Of a stretch of DNA of 64,000 nucleotides, positions 11,496 to 19,215 are shown piece after piece. The stretch spans positions 3,348,001 to 3,412,000 of the forward strand of contig NZ_JACHDP010000001.1 of NCBI RefSeq assembly GCF_014201145.1, written 5' to 3'. Positions within the stretch are counted from its first letter, which is position 1. Every line of letters starts with the position of its first letter. A model generated the notes under the pieces. It saw only the letters and a list, made by a program, of their open reading frames with translations. It searched no databases and had not been told where the DNA came from. Source of the DNA: Micromonospora parathelypteridis. GTDB lineage: Bacteria > Actinomycetota > Actinomycetes > Mycobacteriales > Micromonosporaceae. The position numbers and the translations under genes were made by a program.

Positions 11496-11948
11496 TCAGG
11501 CCTTGGGGATGTCGAACAGGTTGGCGATGTTGGCGGCGAGGCCGAGGTCACCCTTGGCCTTCAGCTTGCCGGTCATGAACATCATCACCGGGTTGGCGCC
11601 ACCGGAGACGATCTTCAGGAACTCGACCGGACCCATGGTCAGGCTCAGCTTCGGGTCGTGCTGCGGGGTCTCGTTCACGTCGCACTTGCCGTCGGCGATG
11701 ACCACCTCGTAGGTGTCGCTGCCGCCGTCCGCGCGACCGGTGATGACCCAGTGGATGACCGCGTTGGTGGAGCCGGCCCGGTCCGCGCGGAACAGCGCCG
11801 GCATCCGGCCGAACACCTCGCCCAGGATCTTGCCGCGCAGGTCACCGGACATCACCTGGGCGATTTTGTCGTCCGGGGTGGACTTGACCAGCTGGGCGAA
11901 CTCCTTGGGGCCGACGTTGGCGAAGCTCGCCGGGTCGAAGTCAGTCAT
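11496..11948 (-). CDS. SCP2 sterol-binding domain protein
   Basis: 150 aa single-domain sterol-carrier-protein-2 fold. Visible: DLRGKILGEVFGRMPALF, the beta-sheet segment VIHWVITGRADGG, LTMGPVEFLKIVSGGANPVMMFMTGKLKAKGDLGLAANIANLFD, the characteristic C-terminal SCP2 signature with its hydrophobic tunnel helix. In the family it binds or carries fatty acyl chains or sterols. It is the first gene of the operon leading into the acyl-CoA dehydrogenase, and its start faces a TetR gene across a 67-bp region carrying a clear palindromic operator. Confidence 0.9.
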   Translation of the reverse strand: MTDFDPASFANVGPKEFAQLVKSTPDDKIAQVMSGDLRGKILGEVFGRMPALFRADRAGSTNAVIHWVITGRADGGSDTYEVVIADGKCDVNETPQHDPKLSLTMGPVEFLKIVSGGANPVMMFMTGKLKAKGDLGLAANIANLFDIPKA

Positions 11949-11972
11949 CAGGTGCGCCTTCCGGAAGATTGG

Positions 11973-12002
11973 CTACTCGCGCGTAACCCTACGCACGAGT
12001 AG
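11973..12002. promoter_or_regulatory. Palindromic TetR-type operator
   Basis: Thirty-bp inverted repeat: left arm CTACTCGCGCGT (11973-11984), right arm ACGCACGAGTAG (11991-12002), one mismatch, 6-nt spacer. It can also be read as two overlapping 12-mers, TACTCGCGCGTA (11974-11985) and TACGCACGAGTA (11990-12001), 16 bp apart. It lies between the SCP2 and TetR genes and abuts the TetR -10 box TATGCT (12004-12009). A closely related 12-mer, TACTGGCGAGTA, lies between fabG4 and fadA2. Confidence 0.75.
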
Positions 12003-12015
12003 GTATGCTCGCAAG

Positions 12016-12654
12016 GTGTCCACCGTTCCCGCGTTCAAGCGCCTGCCACGTGCCGTCCGCGAGCAGCAGATGCTCGACGCGGCCGTCAAGGTCTTCTCCC
12101 GGCGCGGCTTCCACGCCTCCAGCATGGACGAGATCGCGGAGGATGCCGGCATCTCCAAGCCCATGGTGTACGCGTACCTCGGCACCAAGGAGGAACTCTT
12201 CGTCGCCTGCCTGCACCGGGAGGGCACCCGGATGATGCAGGCCATCGCTGGCGCCGCCGCACCCGACCTGCCGGCGGACGTTCGGCTCTGGCGTGGGCTG
12301 AGGGCGTTCTTCGGCTTCGTGGGCGCGCACCGCGACGGCTGGGCGGTGCTCTACCGGCAGGCCCGCGGCGAGCAGCCGTTCGCCGGCGAGTTGGCCACCA
12401 TGCGGACCCGGCTGGTCGAGGTCGTCGCCGGGATGCTCGACCACGCGCTGCGCGCCGAGGGCCGCGAGATCGCCGCCATCGACCTGGAGGTCGTCGCGTA
12501 CGCCCTGGTCGGCGCGACCGAGTCGCTGGCTGACTGGCTCGCGGACCACCCGGAGGCCGACCCGGAGAAGACCGCCACCCGGATGATGAACGTGGCCTGG
12601 CTCGGTGCCGGCCAACTCCTGCATGGCGTCACCTGGCGCCCGGCGGCCGACTGA
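12016..12654 (+). CDS. TetR-family transcriptional regulator
   Basis: 212 aa. The N-terminal helix-turn-helix is clear (MLDAAVKVFSRRGFHASSMDEIAEDAGISKPMVYAYLGTKEELF, about residues 20-62), followed by an all-helical ligand domain. GTG 12016 is 6 nt after a TATGCT -10 box, so the mRNA is probably leaderless. It is divergent from the SCP2/acyl-CoA dehydrogenase operon and separated from it by a 30-bp palindrome, so it very likely represses both itself and that operon, with an acyl-CoA-type ligand as the obvious candidate inducer. A similar operator at 22253-22268 suggests it also controls htdX-fabG4 and fadA2. Confidence 0.9.
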   Translation: MSTVPAFKRLPRAVREQQMLDAAVKVFSRRGFHASSMDEIAEDAGISKPMVYAYLGTKEELFVACLHREGTRMMQAIAGAAAPDLPADVRLWRGLRAFFGFVGAHRDGWAVLYRQARGEQPFAGELATMRTRLVEVVAGMLDHALRAEGREIAAIDLEVVAYALVGATESLADWLADHPEADPEKTATRMMNVAWLGAGQLLHGVTWRPAAD

Positions 12655-12665
12655 CCGCCCTGCCA

Positions 12666-13310
12666 TCACCGCACCGGCGTCCCACTCACCGGCTCGGTCG
12701 TCGACACCGGCCGTGCGGATCGGTGACGGTTGCCGAGCCAGCGGGCCGCCTCGACGAGCATCGTCACCGTCAGCGCGAGGCCCAGACCAACTAGTAGACC
12801 GCGCAGCGGGTCCTGCTCGAAAGCCAGCCCGCCGAGGTAGCCGACCAGCGCCGAGTAGAGCGCCCAGGAGGCGGCGGCGAGCGCGTCGAAGACCAGGAAT
12901 CGTCGCCGGGGATAGTGCACCGCGCCCATGGTGAGGGTGACCGCCGTCCGGCCGCCCGGTACGTAGCGGGCCACGGTGAGGATCAGACCACCCCGGGTGG
13001 CGATCCCCCGCCGGGCCCACTCGATGGCGGCCCGGCGGCGGCCTTCGGACGGCAGCCGGTCGAGCAGCCGAGTGCCACCGCCCCGCCCGAGGGCGTAGGA
13101 GATGTGATCCCCGATCAGCGCCCCTGTCCCCGCCACCAGGATGACCGCGGGCAGGTACGGCGCACCGGAGGCCGCGAACACCCCGGCGGTGATCACCGCC
13201 GTCTCGCTCGGCACCACGGGGAAGAAGCCGTCGAGCACAGCGATCGCGAAGATCGCCAGGTACACCCAGGGCGAGGACATCGTCTCGTGCAGCAGGTCGA
13301 GCAGATCCAT
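12666..13310 (-). CDS. DedA-family membrane protein (copy 1)
   Basis: 214 aa from ATG 13310 (MDLLDLLHETMSSPWVYL), chosen because the paralog at 15320-15940 begins at the equivalent point; ATG 13346 would add 12 residues. A polytopic SNARE-associated/DedA protein with the conserved FPVVPSETAVITAGVFA, GDHISYALGR, and GRTAVTLTMGAVHYPRRRF segments and several hydrophobic helices. Family members act in membrane lipid flipping, notably undecaprenyl phosphate or phosphatidylethanolamine recycling. It is divergent from a histidine kinase, with a perfect-arm palindrome between them, and a second copy lies on the far side of the two-component system. Confidence 0.85.
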   Translation of the reverse strand: MDLLDLLHETMSSPWVYLAIFAIAVLDGFFPVVPSETAVITAGVFAASGAPYLPAVILVAGTGALIGDHISYALGRGGGTRLLDRLPSEGRRRAAIEWARRGIATRGGLILTVARYVPGGRTAVTLTMGAVHYPRRRFLVFDALAAASWALYSALVGYLGGLAFEQDPLRGLLVGLGLALTVTMLVEAARWLGNRHRSARPVSTTEPVSGTPVR

Positions 13311-13368
13311 GATGTCGATGCTGGTGCGGGCGGCGGCTCCCGCCATCGGCCAGTGGTCAGCCGGACGC

Positions 13369-13384
13369 CACTACTTAGGTAGTG
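13369..13384. promoter_or_regulatory. 16-bp palindrome between dedA and histidine kinase
   Basis: CACTACTTAGGTAGTG, with perfect 6-bp arms around TTAG, in the gap between the divergent dedA and histidine-kinase genes. Its position suits an operator controlling both. The binding protein is not known; the neighbouring response regulator is a natural candidate. Confidence 0.55.
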
Positions 13385-13480
13385 ACCGGCCCGGACGGCG
13401 GGTAGGGGTCTTCCCCCACCACACCCGGGTCCAGCAGCGCGGGGCGGTCCGATCAGCCGGCGGAGTCCTACGCTCGCTGC

Positions 13481-14632
13481 GTGGCCTCCAGCGCCGTCGC
13501 CGTTCGGCGGGTCGTTCAGCGGTACGCCCCGTTGCTGCTCGCCGTCCTGGTCGCGCTGGCTGTCATGGCCAGCGCGACCGGTGACATCGGGGTCCGTTCG
13601 CCGCTGCCGGGCGCGGTCGTGGTGTTGCTCGCCCTGGCGGCGGCCGGGGCCGCCGGCACGGCTCGGACCCGCCGCTGGCCGCTGTTCCTGGCCGCGGCGG
13701 TCTGCTGGTTGGTGCTCGCCGCCGCGGCGGCCGGGGTGGTCGCCTCGTACCAGGCGGGCCTGCGGCTGCGTGGTCGACGGCTCGCCGGCTACCTCGCCGG
13801 CGCGGCCCTGGTGCTGGCCGGTGGGGTGCTGGTCGGGTTGGCGGTGGGCGGCGTACGGCGGATCACCACCGCCACTACCGGCAACGTGCTGCTTCTCGCC
13901 GCCTGTCTGGTCGGGCTTCCGTTGGTGTTCGGCCTCTGGGTGCGGGCGCGCCAGGACACGCTTGCCGCCCTGCGGGACCGGGCCGAGCGACTGGAACGGG
14001 AGCAGGAGGCCCGCGCCGACCGGGTCCGCGCCGAGGAGCGGACCCGGATCGCCCGCGAGATGCATGACGTGGTGGCCCACCGGGTCTCGCTGATGGTGGT
14101 GCATGCCGGGGCGCTGGAGGTGACCGCTGCCGACCCGGCGACCGTCGAGTCCGCCGCGCTGATCCGGACGACCGGCCGGCAGGCGCTCACTGACCTGCGC
14201 GAGGTGCTGGGCGTGCTGCGACAGGCCGGTCCGGCCGTGGTGCCGGAGCGAGGGCTCGACGCGCTGGACGAGCTGATCGGGGAGTCCCGTACCGCCGGGC
14301 TGCGGGTGTGCCGGCGGGACGAGGGTGTTCCGTCCGCACTACCCGCGACCGTGGGGCGCACGGCGTACCGGGTGGTCCGGGAGGCGCTGACCAACGTGCG
14401 CAAGCACGCGGGCGACGCCGAGACGACCGTCTGTCTGCGCTACCTGCCCGACGGGCTGGAGGTGGTGGTCCGCAACGGCCCGTCCGGAGGCGGCCAGGCC
14501 CTGCCCGGTGCCGGGCAGGGGTTGCTCGGGCTGCGTGAGCGGGTGGAGTTGCTCGGCGGCCGGCTGGAGGCGACGCCCGTGGACGGCGGCTTCCTGGTGC
14601 GGGCCCTGATCCCGGTGGCGGGTGCGGCGTGA
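13481..14632 (+). CDS. Two-component sensor histidine kinase (HisKA_3/NarL type)
   Basis: 383 aa. Four to five N-terminal transmembrane helices (about residues 15-155), then a coiled stretch and the HisKA_3 box ERTRIAREMHDVVAHRVSLMV with the phospho-acceptor His, followed by the HATPase core (REALTNVRKHAG as N box, GQGLLGLRERV as G box). It autophosphorylates and passes phosphate to the response regulator encoded next, whose start overlaps its stop. GTG 13481 lies 6 nt after a TACGCT -10 box (13469-13474), so it is probably leaderless. Flanked by two dedA genes, which suggests a signal from membrane or envelope state. Confidence 0.92.
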   Translation: MASSAVAVRRVVQRYAPLLLAVLVALAVMASATGDIGVRSPLPGAVVVLLALAAAGAAGTARTRRWPLFLAAAVCWLVLAAAAAGVVASYQAGLRLRGRRLAGYLAGAALVLAGGVLVGLAVGGVRRITTATTGNVLLLAACLVGLPLVFGLWVRARQDTLAALRDRAERLEREQEARADRVRAEERTRIAREMHDVVAHRVSLMVVHAGALEVTAADPATVESAALIRTTGRQALTDLREVLGVLRQAGPAVVPERGLDALDELIGESRTAGLRVCRRDEGVPSALPATVGRTAYRVVREALTNVRKHAGDAETTVCLRYLPDGLEVVVRNGPSGGGQALPGAGQGLLGLRERVELLGGRLEATPVDGGFLVRALIPVAGAA

Positions 14633-15270
14633 TCCGGGTGGTGGTGGTCGATGACGAGCAACTGGTCCGTGCTGGGCTGCGGTTGATCCTGGAGGCGGCG
14701 GAGGACATCACCGTGGTGGGCGAGGCGGCGGACGGCGCTGGCGCGCTGGACCAGGCCCAGCGGTTGCGCCCCGACGTGGTCCTGCTCGACGTGCGGATGC
14801 CGGGCGTCGACGGACTGACCGTCGCGCCCGACGTGGTCGCCGCCGGACCAAAGGTGATCATGTTGACCACCTTCGACCTGGACGAGTATGTGCACGGGGC
14901 GCTGCGGGCCGGCGCTGTCGGCTTCCTGCTCAAGGACACCCCGCCCCGCGAGTTGGCCGCGGCCGTCCGCACGGTGGCCGCCGGGAACGCGATGCTCGCA
15001 CCAACGGTCACCCGCCGCCTGATCAGCTCGTTTGCCGAGCGGGGTCCGGCCCGCCGGGAGACGGCTCGTCAGCGTCTGGCGCCGCTCACCACGAGGGAGC
15101 TGGAGATCGTCCGGGAGGTGGCGCGCGGGCACGGCAATGCGGAGATCGCCCGGCGGTTGACGATGAGCGAGGCCACCGTGAAGGCACATGTCAGCCGGGC
15201 GCTGGCGAAGCTCCAAGCGGGCAACCGCGTGCAGTTGGCGATCCTGGTGTACGACGCCGACCTGTTATGA
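14629..15270 (+). CDS. NarL/LuxR-family response regulator
   Basis: 213 aa. Receiver domain: VVVVDDEQLVRAGLR with the acidic pair, the phospho-Asp in DVVLLDVRMPGVDG, the conserved Thr in MLTTFD and Lys in FLLKDTPP. C-terminal LuxR-type helix-turn-helix: LTTRELEIVREVARGHGNAEIARRLTMSEATVKAHVSRALAKL. The start GTG overlaps the kinase stop by 4 nt, so the pair is translationally coupled. Its likely targets include its own promoter region with the palindrome at 13369-13384, and possibly the dedA genes; this is an inference from position. Confidence 0.93.
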   Translation: MIRVVVVDDEQLVRAGLRLILEAAEDITVVGEAADGAGALDQAQRLRPDVVLLDVRMPGVDGLTVAPDVVAAGPKVIMLTTFDLDEYVHGALRAGAVGFLLKDTPPRELAAAVRTVAAGNAMLAPTVTRRLISSFAERGPARRETARQRLAPLTTRELEIVREVARGHGNAEIARRLTMSEATVKAHVSRALAKLQAGNRVQLAILVYDADLL

Positions 15271-15319
15271 CGTGTCCCGCCGTCACGACGCCCGTTCAGC
15301 GGCGGAAACGATCCACCGT

Positions 15320-15940
15320 TCAGCGGCGGGCAGCGGCCCGACGGCGCGCCCGACGGCGTAGCCACCGGATGCCCTCCAGGCCGAACGTGACGAGCACCGA
15401 GAGCCCCACACCGACCAGCACGCCTCGTATCGGGTCGCGCTCGAAAGCCAGCCCGCCGAAATAGCCGAGCAGCCCGCAGTACAGCGCCCAGCTGACCGTC
15501 GCGATGCTGTCGTACAGGAGGAATGCCCGGCGGGGATAGCCCACCGCGCCCATGGTGAGGGTGACCGCGGTCCGGCCGCCCGGCACGTACCGGGAGGTGG
15601 TCAGGATCAGCCCGCCGCGCCGGTCCACGGCCCGGCGGGCCCAGTCGGAGCTGGCCCGTCGGCGGCTGCCGTCGGGAAGCCGGGCCAGCCGGCGCGCACC
15701 GCCGCCCCGGCCGATGGCGTACGAGACGTGATCGCCGACCAGCGCTCCGATGGCCGCGGTCGCGATCACCAGGACCAGGTTGGGGTGCCCGCCGTTCGCC
15801 GCGAGCACCCCCGCGGTGATCACCGCTGCCTCGCCCGGCACCGCGGGGAAGAACGCGTCGACCGCGGTGAGCCCGAAGATCACCAGGTACACCCACGGCG
15901 ACGTGACCGTCCCACGGAGGAGGTCGAGCAGGGCTTCCAT
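15320..15940 (-). CDS. DedA-family membrane protein (copy 2)
   Basis: 206 aa paralog of the copy at 12666-13310; they share SPWVYL, FFPxVPxExAVITAGV, GDHxSYAxGRGGG, GGLILT, RYVPGGRTAVTLTMGAVxYPRR, SWALY and LGGLAFExDP blocks. Likely envelope lipid transporter. Start ATG 15940 has GAGGG upstream. It converges on the response regulator gene. Its 3' end lies in one of two 14-bp direct repeats (CCGTTCAGCGGCGG at 15292-15305 and 15316-15329). Being on the opposite side of the two-component genes from copy 1, it may result from an old local duplication. Confidence 0.88.
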   Translation of the reverse strand: MEALLDLLRGTVTSPWVYLVIFGLTAVDAFFPAVPGEAAVITAGVLAANGGHPNLVLVIATAAIGALVGDHVSYAIGRGGGARRLARLPDGSRRRASSDWARRAVDRRGGLILTTSRYVPGGRTAVTLTMGAVGYPRRAFLLYDSIATVSWALYCGLLGYFGGLAFERDPIRGVLVGVGLSVLVTFGLEGIRWLRRRARRRAAARR

Positions 15941-16012
15941 GCCCTCATGCTCGCCGGGCGCGACGGGCCGGGTGGCCGAGTCCCAGGATCACCCGCCTTC
16001 GGCCGGTGGGCG

Positions 16013-17275
16013 TCAGGCCAGGCGGGCCAGAGCCGGTGGGGCGAGCAGCGGGCCGAGCGGGGTCTTGTCGCTGGCGGTGGGGCCGTGCGAGGTCAGCACC
16101 ACCGGCGCGCCCAACTCCGCGCGTACCGCCTCCGCCCAGTCGGATGGTGGGTCGTCGTACACCGGGCGGGAGCGCAGCAGGCGGGCGGTGAGCGCGGCCT
16201 GGCGGTCCAGGTCGCCGGGTGGGCCCGGGGTGAGCCGGTCGGTGGTGTCGTAGCGGCGGCAGATCCGCAGGCCGGGGCCGGCGAGGTCGAGGTGGGTCAG
16301 CGCGAGGCCGTCGACCCCGCCGGCCGCGGCGAGCGCGTACCGGTGGGCGACCGCGTCGAAGTGGCCGAACCGGAACAGGCCCTGCCACGGGTTCGTCGGG
16401 TTGTGCGGGTCGGCCAGCGGCAGGTTCACGTCCTCCGTCACCAGCGGGCCGGGCCCGTGCCGGGTGGTGACCAGCCGCAGCACCCCGATCCGGGTCGCGC
16501 CCCCGGGCTGACCCGCCTCGGCGAGCAGGCTGTCGGCGTTGGCGAACGTGGTGGTGCTCCACGTGGTGTACGGGTGGAAGCCGTGCCACTCGTCGAGCAG
16601 CACCCCCTGCGCGCCCTCGAAGACGCAGGTCCCGGCGCGTAACGCCCCGGCGAGCCACGTGTCGTCGACGATCGCGACCCGCCCGGCGAACCCGGTGAAC
16701 GCGGGCAGGCAGTCCTCGACCGGCGGCGCGTCCAGTTGGCCGAGCTCGACGGTCAGCCGGTCCCGCAGGGCGGTCAGACGGCGACGTAGCAGTGCTGGGC
16801 TGCGGCAGTCGGCGACGCGGGGTGCTTCGTCGGGGTGGGCGAGACCGTACGCGACGGTCTCGCCCACCCCCAGCCCGCAGGAGCCGTGCCGGTCGGCTCC
16901 CCGGGCGATCTCCCGGGCCCGGTTGGCTGCCCGGTGGTACGGGGTGGCGAGGAGCGCTCGTCCGTCGACGGTCAGCCGGTCGAGCGCGTCGGGCACCCCG
17001 ACCGTGGCGAGGTGGTCGGCCTCGGCGGCCAGCGCCAGCGGGTCCACCACCACGTGTCGCGAGAGGTGCGTACGGACCCCGGGATGGAACGAGCCGGCGC
17101 CGAACTGCGCGAACGTGTGGTGCCGACCATCGCGCAGCACGACGTTGTGCGCAGCCTGCGCGCCCCCGTTGAAGCGCACCACCGTGTGCACCGGGCGGGT
17201 GGCGCAGAGCCAGTCCACCACCGTGCCCTTGCCGGCGTCGCCGTAGCCGAGGTCGACCACCGCCACGTGCCTCAC
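16013..17275 (-). CDS. Divergent adenylosuccinate-synthetase paralog
   Basis: 420 aa, PurA fold but far from the canonical enzyme in this window. Kept: GDAGKG with catalytic Asp13, QAAH with catalytic His43, FEGAQG, and the guanine-site Asp in THLD. Changed: the [11 protein letters not shown] loop reads HGSCGLGVGETVAYG, TKLD reads THLD, and the L-aspartate loop ([16 protein letters not shown] in PurA) reads NPWQGLFRFGHFDAV, losing the arginines that bind aspartate. It may therefore activate a 6-oxopurine or similar group with GTP but use another amine, or none. Last gene of a four-gene operon; its start overlaps the vWA stop by 4 nt. Product and role unknown. Confidence 0.8.
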   Translation of the reverse strand: MRHVAVVDLGYGDAGKGTVVDWLCATRPVHTVVRFNGGAQAAHNVVLRDGRHHTFAQFGAGSFHPGVRTHLSRHVVVDPLALAAEADHLATVGVPDALDRLTVDGRALLATPYHRAANRAREIARGADRHGSCGLGVGETVAYGLAHPDEAPRVADCRSPALLRRRLTALRDRLTVELGQLDAPPVEDCLPAFTGFAGRVAIVDDTWLAGALRAGTCVFEGAQGVLLDEWHGFHPYTTWSTTTFANADSLLAEAGQPGGATRIGVLRLVTTRHGPGPLVTEDVNLPLADPHNPTNPWQGLFRFGHFDAVAHRYALAAAGGVDGLALTHLDLAGPGLRICRRYDTTDRLTPGPPGDLDRQAALTARLLRSRPVYDDPPSDWAEAVRAELGAPVVLTSHGPTASDKTPLGPLLAPPALARLA

Positions 17276-18231
17276 AGCCGGGTCACCTCACCGGCGGTGT
17301 CGCGGAAGGCCGGCAGCGTCGACACCTCGGCCCGTCGCCGCCGGTCGAGACGGGCCAGCGCCTTCGACACGGTGCCGGTGGCAGCAGAGCCGGCGCGGTC
17401 CAGGTCGCGGAGGCCCTCGTCCAGGTCGATGGCCTGCTCGCCGAGGCCGATGGTGAGCGCGATGGTCTCGCAGACCGCGTCGAGGTCGTCGAGCACGACG
17501 GCGTTCTGCCCGAGCAGGTCCCGCCAGAAGTCGAGCACCTTGGCGTTGCCGGCGTAGTGGCTGCCGGCGGGGAGCAGGTAGTAGGTGTCCCAGCAGCGGG
17601 TCACCTCGTCGACGACCTGCCGTAGCGGTACGTCCTCGGCCAGGTTGTCGCCGATCAGGCCGGCCACCTCCCGGGCCTTCGCGCGCGGGTACGCCAGTTC
17701 GTCGCCGATGACGAACAGGTAGCCGCGTCGACCGCGCTTCTCCCAGCTGTCGGTGCGGGTGTGCCGGGCCATGAAGTACATGGCCAGCTCGTACGACTCG
17801 GTCATCTGCCCGCCGCCACCGCCCTCCAGCACGATGCGGCCGAGGTCGTCGTCCATCCGGTTGTCCGACTCGAACTGGCCGACCTGCAACGGCACCCGGT
17901 CGCAGGTGGCGTCGCCGATCGCGCCGAACATGATCTGCGGGTCGGTGGCGTAGCCCTGCCGTTGCAGCAGCCCGAGCAGTTGCGGCAGCTTGGTCTGCAG
18001 GACGCGCGGCACGTTGCCCATCGAGCCGGTCACGTCGAAGAGCACCGCGACGGGCGTCGACTGCGGGTGCTCGTCGGAGTCGCGGCTCTCGCGCATCGCG
18101 TCGCGCGGGTCGAGCGCCGGGTGCACGGTGCGCGCACCGCTGTCGCTGTAGGAGAACGCGCTGCGGCCGGTGGAGCGGCGGTAGCGGTCGGCGGCGTCGT
18201 ACACGTCGGTGGACCAGGTTCCACTGCCCAT
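17272..18231 (-). CDS. von Willebrand factor A domain protein
   Basis: 319 aa. After a Ser/Tyr/Arg-rich lead (about 1-58) comes a vWA domain starting VAVLFDVTGSMGN, with the metal-ion-dependent adhesion site Asp66-x-Thr68-x-Ser70, followed by GGGGGQMTESYELAMYFMARHT and YLFVIGDELAYPRA. No signal peptide or membrane helix, so probably cytoplasmic, where such domains assemble metal-dependent complexes, often with ATPases or kinases. It is 9 nt downstream of the J-domain/pseudokinase gene and overlaps the PurA-like gene by 4 nt, so the products probably act together. Exact partner and function unknown. Confidence 0.82.
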   Translation of the reverse strand: MGSGTWSTDVYDAADRYRRSTGRSAFSYSDSGARTVHPALDPRDAMRESRDSDEHPQSTPVAVLFDVTGSMGNVPRVLQTKLPQLLGLLQRQGYATDPQIMFGAIGDATCDRVPLQVGQFESDNRMDDDLGRIVLEGGGGGQMTESYELAMYFMARHTRTDSWEKRGRRGYLFVIGDELAYPRAKAREVAGLIGDNLAEDVPLRQVVDEVTRCWDTYYLLPAGSHYAGNAKVLDFWRDLLGQNAVVLDDLDAVCETIALTIGLGEQAIDLDEGLRDLDRAGSAATGTVSKALARLDRRRRAEVSTLPAFRDTAGEVTRL

Positions 18232-18240
18232 GACAGCTCC

Positions 18241-19215
18241 TTAGGGGGTGAGGGTGAAGGGTCGGAAGGCGCGTGGCCCGTAGAGCCGGTCCAGCACCTG
18301 GTCGAGTTCGCGGAGCAGGCGCCAGGCGTCGTCGGGCCGGGAGCCCAGGGACCGCTGTCGGCAGCCCTGCGCGAAGGTGTGCAGCTCGCGGGGTGCGCGC
18401 GGCCCCATCAGCCAGCTCATGCAGCGGCTTGCCATCGCGATGTCGGTGCCCGGCCCGCAGGGTTGCTTCCGGGGGACCTCCTCCGGATACCACCCCGCGT
18501 CGTGGCCGGGCACCAGCGCCGGGACCGTGCTTCCGATCGGGGCGGAGAAGCACCAGTCGACCAGCACCACGCCGTGGGCGTCCGGCTCGATGAGCACGTG
18601 TCGCGGCAGGACCGCACCGTGCACCACGCCCGCCCGGTGGGCCAGACCGAGCACCACCAGCAGCCGCCGCCACATCCAGGCCACGTCCCGGGCGTCCAAC
18701 CCGTCGGGGTACGCGCGCCGCACCTCGTCGAGGTCGTGCAGGCCGGACGCGGTGGCGAGCACGTTGATCCGCCGATCGGCGCCGGTCGCGGTGTCGCGGT
18801 GCGGGAACTCGTCGACCAGCCGGGGCACGTACGGCAGGTAGCGGGGGTCGCCGCGCTCGGCGATGGTGCGCAGGGCGTGCGCCTCGCGGGCCATCAGGTC
18901 GTTGTCGGTGGGCCGTCGGGGGAGCTTGAGCAGCCGGTCGGCACCGACGTCGTAGAGGTCGGCGAGGTCGCCCGAGTGGGCCGGCGTGCCGAGGCGGTAG
19001 TCGCCGAGGACGGTGACCTGCCGGGCCTGCCACCGGGTGGTGACGTGGATGAACGCGTCGAGGGCTTCGGCGCGTACCGTCGGGTCGGCCGGCAGGCGGT
19101 CGGGGTGCAGGGCCGCGACCAGCTCGCGGTAGCGGCGGGCCGGCTGGTCCGTGCCGAACAGGTCCGCGTCGGTGCGGGCCGCCCTGACCAGGTCGATGGC
19201 CGCCGCTGTCCTCAT
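18241..19215 (-). CDS. J-domain fused to pseudokinase-like domain
   Basis: 324 aa. Residues about 18-65 resemble a DnaJ J-domain with its HPD signature (AALHPDRLP, His37-Pro38-Asp39). From about residue 72 a protein-kinase-like fold follows: ATP-site Lys in LLKLPRR (Lys98), helix-C Glu in MAREAHAL (Glu112), catalytic-loop counterpart VHGAVLPRHVL (200-209) and the Mg-site Asp in VDWCF (Asp221). The HRD Asp is replaced by Ala, and the Lys and Asn of HRDLKPxN by Leu and His, so phosphotransfer is doubtful and a pseudokinase or scaffold role is more likely. It overlaps the Nudix regulator gene by 4 nt. Confidence 0.75.
   Translation of the reverse strand: MRTAAAIDLVRAARTDADLFGTDQPARRYRELVAALHPDRLPADPTVRAEALDAFIHVTTRWQARQVTVLGDYRLGTPAHSGDLADLYDVGADRLLKLPRRPTDNDLMAREAHALRTIAERGDPRYLPYVPRLVDEFPHRDTATGADRRINVLATASGLHDLDEVRRAYPDGLDARDVAWMWRRLLVVLGLAHRAGVVHGAVLPRHVLIEPDAHGVVLVDWCFSAPIGSTVPALVPGHDAGWYPEEVPRKQPCGPGTDIAMASRCMSWLMGPRAPRELHTFAQGCRQRSLGSRPDDAWRLLRELDQVLDRLYGPRAFRPFTLTP

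Noticed and set aside
16013..17275. PurA paralog as a PurZ-type 2-aminoadenine (Z-DNA) enzyme
   Set aside because: PurZ replaces the catalytic Asp13; here Asp13 is kept, and no phage genes or DatZ/PurZ partners are near.
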